Assembly (NCBI GenBank): GCA_017590115.1
Contig: JAGGNK010012003.1
Location: 562,345 to 626,344 of the forward strand
From: Montifringilla adamsi
Lineage: Eukaryota; Chordata; Aves; Passeriformes; Passeridae
DNA length: 64,000 nucleotides
Direction: 5' to 3'
Under the pieces are notes generated by a model. The model saw only the letters and a list, made by a program, of their open reading frames with translations, ran no database searches and was not told the origin of the DNA. A program made the position numbers and the translations under genes. Within the stretch, counting starts at the first letter, position 1, and every line of letters begins with the position of its first letter. This document shows, piece after piece, positions 62,401-64,000 of the stretch.

Positions 62401-63654
62401 AACTGTTATTTAAAGATGAAGTATAACAATGTGATCCTGAGATTTGGCAAGAGTTTGGATGTAAATTACATGTCTAAGGGTGCAACTAATTTTCACCTTT
62501 GGAATGGCAATAAAAATTGCTTTGAATGACTCTTTAATACTTATTTAATATTTAGTGTTCAAAAACTATTACTTGAAGTACTTTAAGCAGCTGGTTACCT
62601 GTGAATGGGGAATCTTATCCTATTAAAATATGGAGTATAAAAACCTATTTTAATTTTTTTGGCTCCCTTGATGGAGATGGAAAAGTCTTCCTAGTACAGT
62701 CAATGTGACATCTTGAATTGACAGCTGTAATGCTCCTTAACTTGTGTCACGTCTGTAATTGGCTAAATTAAAGTTTGCCATGTGTCGTGGAGAATATGTC
62801 AGGCACTGCAGAGCTTTGGATGTTCAGAAATAAGATTATATTGTGCATTAATGGAAATTTCAGAGTGTGAAAAGGGTTGAATTCAGATGTTTGGGCTTTT
62901 CTTAGCATGTATTTTTCAAATACTCCTGTTGCTTGATTTATATGATGTTAATAATTAATGGAGAGGATGTTGCTCAGTGTTGGTAGTAAAACACAGCCTT
63001 ACAGATGGAACTTTTTTACTGTATTTCTAGCAGGGATAGAAATAGTGATTTTTCCATCAATAACTTTGTGAGTAGAGGGAGTGCAACTGAATGAGATTAA
63101 AGTTCTTGGGAATTTATGGTGTATTTGGGAATTGATGGTTCTGTCTGTCACAGAAGAAAAGGCATTTGCACATGTGGAATTGTCTTGGAAAATTCAGCAG
63201 TGAGTTGTTCTCAACTTGGAGAAAATACATTCATTGTTTCTGTTCATTCCAATAGCATATGTCCTTGTGCTTTGACTACAAGCTTTTGAGTCTTCTGTAG
63301 CATAAAACTGAGTGAAAAAAGATTGAAAAAAATCTTAGAAGAAATGGGAAGCACAGTACTCTGGGGCATATTTAAATGACCATTACTCAAGTTGTCTTTA
63401 ATTTCAATTTTAGTTTTGACCTTTGAACCTTTTTTTTTTGTTTGTTTGTTTTTTTCTTGTAGCACACAAAGAATTTTTCATCTTTTGGAGGGTATGCCCA
63501 GCAGATTTTCATGCTTTGCAATACATCTGTGAGCTTGGCCATTGTAGCTGGAATATAGATCCTTCAGTTTGAAGGCACAGAATTATCTTAAACCTGCTCA
63601 GGCACCAACCTTCTGGTGGGTTCTTGAATGAAAACCTTCTACCTTTCAGGATTA

Positions 63655-64000
63655 TTCTGTCTATTGATTTTGTAGCTCACATCCCATCCCATCCCACTTG
63701 CAGAATTTTGTAGTCAGGCTTCAGGGGTAACACACATCAGTTTGAACCTTCTTTACTTTGTCACTAAATTTTGCCATCTGAATAAATGTCATTTGACTTT
63801 GCTGATGAGTGAGTACTGAGGAGTGACTGAAGACTGATGAGTGCTCTGGCTGTTTTTGGTGCTTTTTTAGGTTCTGTCTATTGATTTTGTAGCTCACATC
63901 ACATCCCATCCCATCATATCCCATCCCATCCCACTTGCAGAATTTTGTAGTCAGGCTTCAGGGGTAACACAGATCAGTTTGAACATTAACTTCTTTACTT
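63655..64000. repeat. Tandem duplication with internal (CCCAT)n expansion
   Basis: The block from TTCTGTCTATTGATTTTGTA through TTGCAGAATTTTGTAGTCAG to ACATCAGTTTGAAC starts at 63655 and again at 63872, a period of about 217 bp. In the second copy the CATCC pentamer stretch is about 20 bp (four units) longer. The second copy runs into the window edge, so more copies may follow. Confidence 0.9.

Larger units (their letters stand above)
56940..64000 (+). other. NCOR1: Presumed NCOR1 intron 1 (partial)
   Basis: About 7 kb of AT-rich DNA with no coding exon that I recognise. A possible exon donor ATG|GTAAAG lies at about 57051. The known NCOR1 N-terminal coding sequence is not found, so the first coding exon must lie to the right. 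Two tandem duplications near 62 kb and 63.7 kb are listed separately. Confidence 0.5.

Overview
This is a vertebrate nuclear genomic window, most likely from a bird or another sauropsid. It has large introns with GT-AG splice sites, CpG islands at promoters, very few transposable elements, one decayed CR1-type LINE and several old MIR-like SINE relics. There are no operons, Shine-Dalgarno sites or phage genes. The organism call is an inference from repeat content and protein similarity; I could not search a database.

Layout, left to right. (1) The last four coding exons of CENPV lie on the + strand (708-2541), followed by a poly(A) signal at 2649-2654; its first exon or exons lie left of the window. 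(2) PIGL lies on the - strand in seven coding exons between 3457 and about 54.8 kb, so it converges on CENPV. It fills most of the window and its largest intron is about 29 kb. (3) A GC-rich, promoter-like region runs from about 54.3 to 56.9 kb. It contains PIGL exon 1 and, about 1 kb further right, a second CpG island with a YY1-type element on the + strand. From the order CENPV-PIGL-NCOR1 known in mammals, I infer this second island is the NCOR1 promoter and non-coding first exon. (4) From about 57 kb to the right end there is AT-richer sequence without recognisable coding exons, presumably NCOR1 intron 1. It carries two recent-looking tandem duplications.

The genes are a conserved neighbourhood, not a pathway. 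CENPV is a GFA-domain zinc protein of centromere and spindle function. PIGL is the ER de-N-acetylase for the second step of GPI-anchor synthesis. NCOR1 is a nuclear co-repressor.

I found no new biological system. The points most worth a second look are: PIGL exon 1 as sequenced has no ATG before the catalytic HPDDE motif and no membrane segment; two CpG islands lie inside PIGL introns (about 5.9-6.3 kb and 30.4-31.0 kb) with no known gene; a strong-context upstream ORF sits in the presumed NCOR1 leader; and there are several tandem duplications and paired repeats. Most long open frames in the introns look like chance frames in C-rich sequence.
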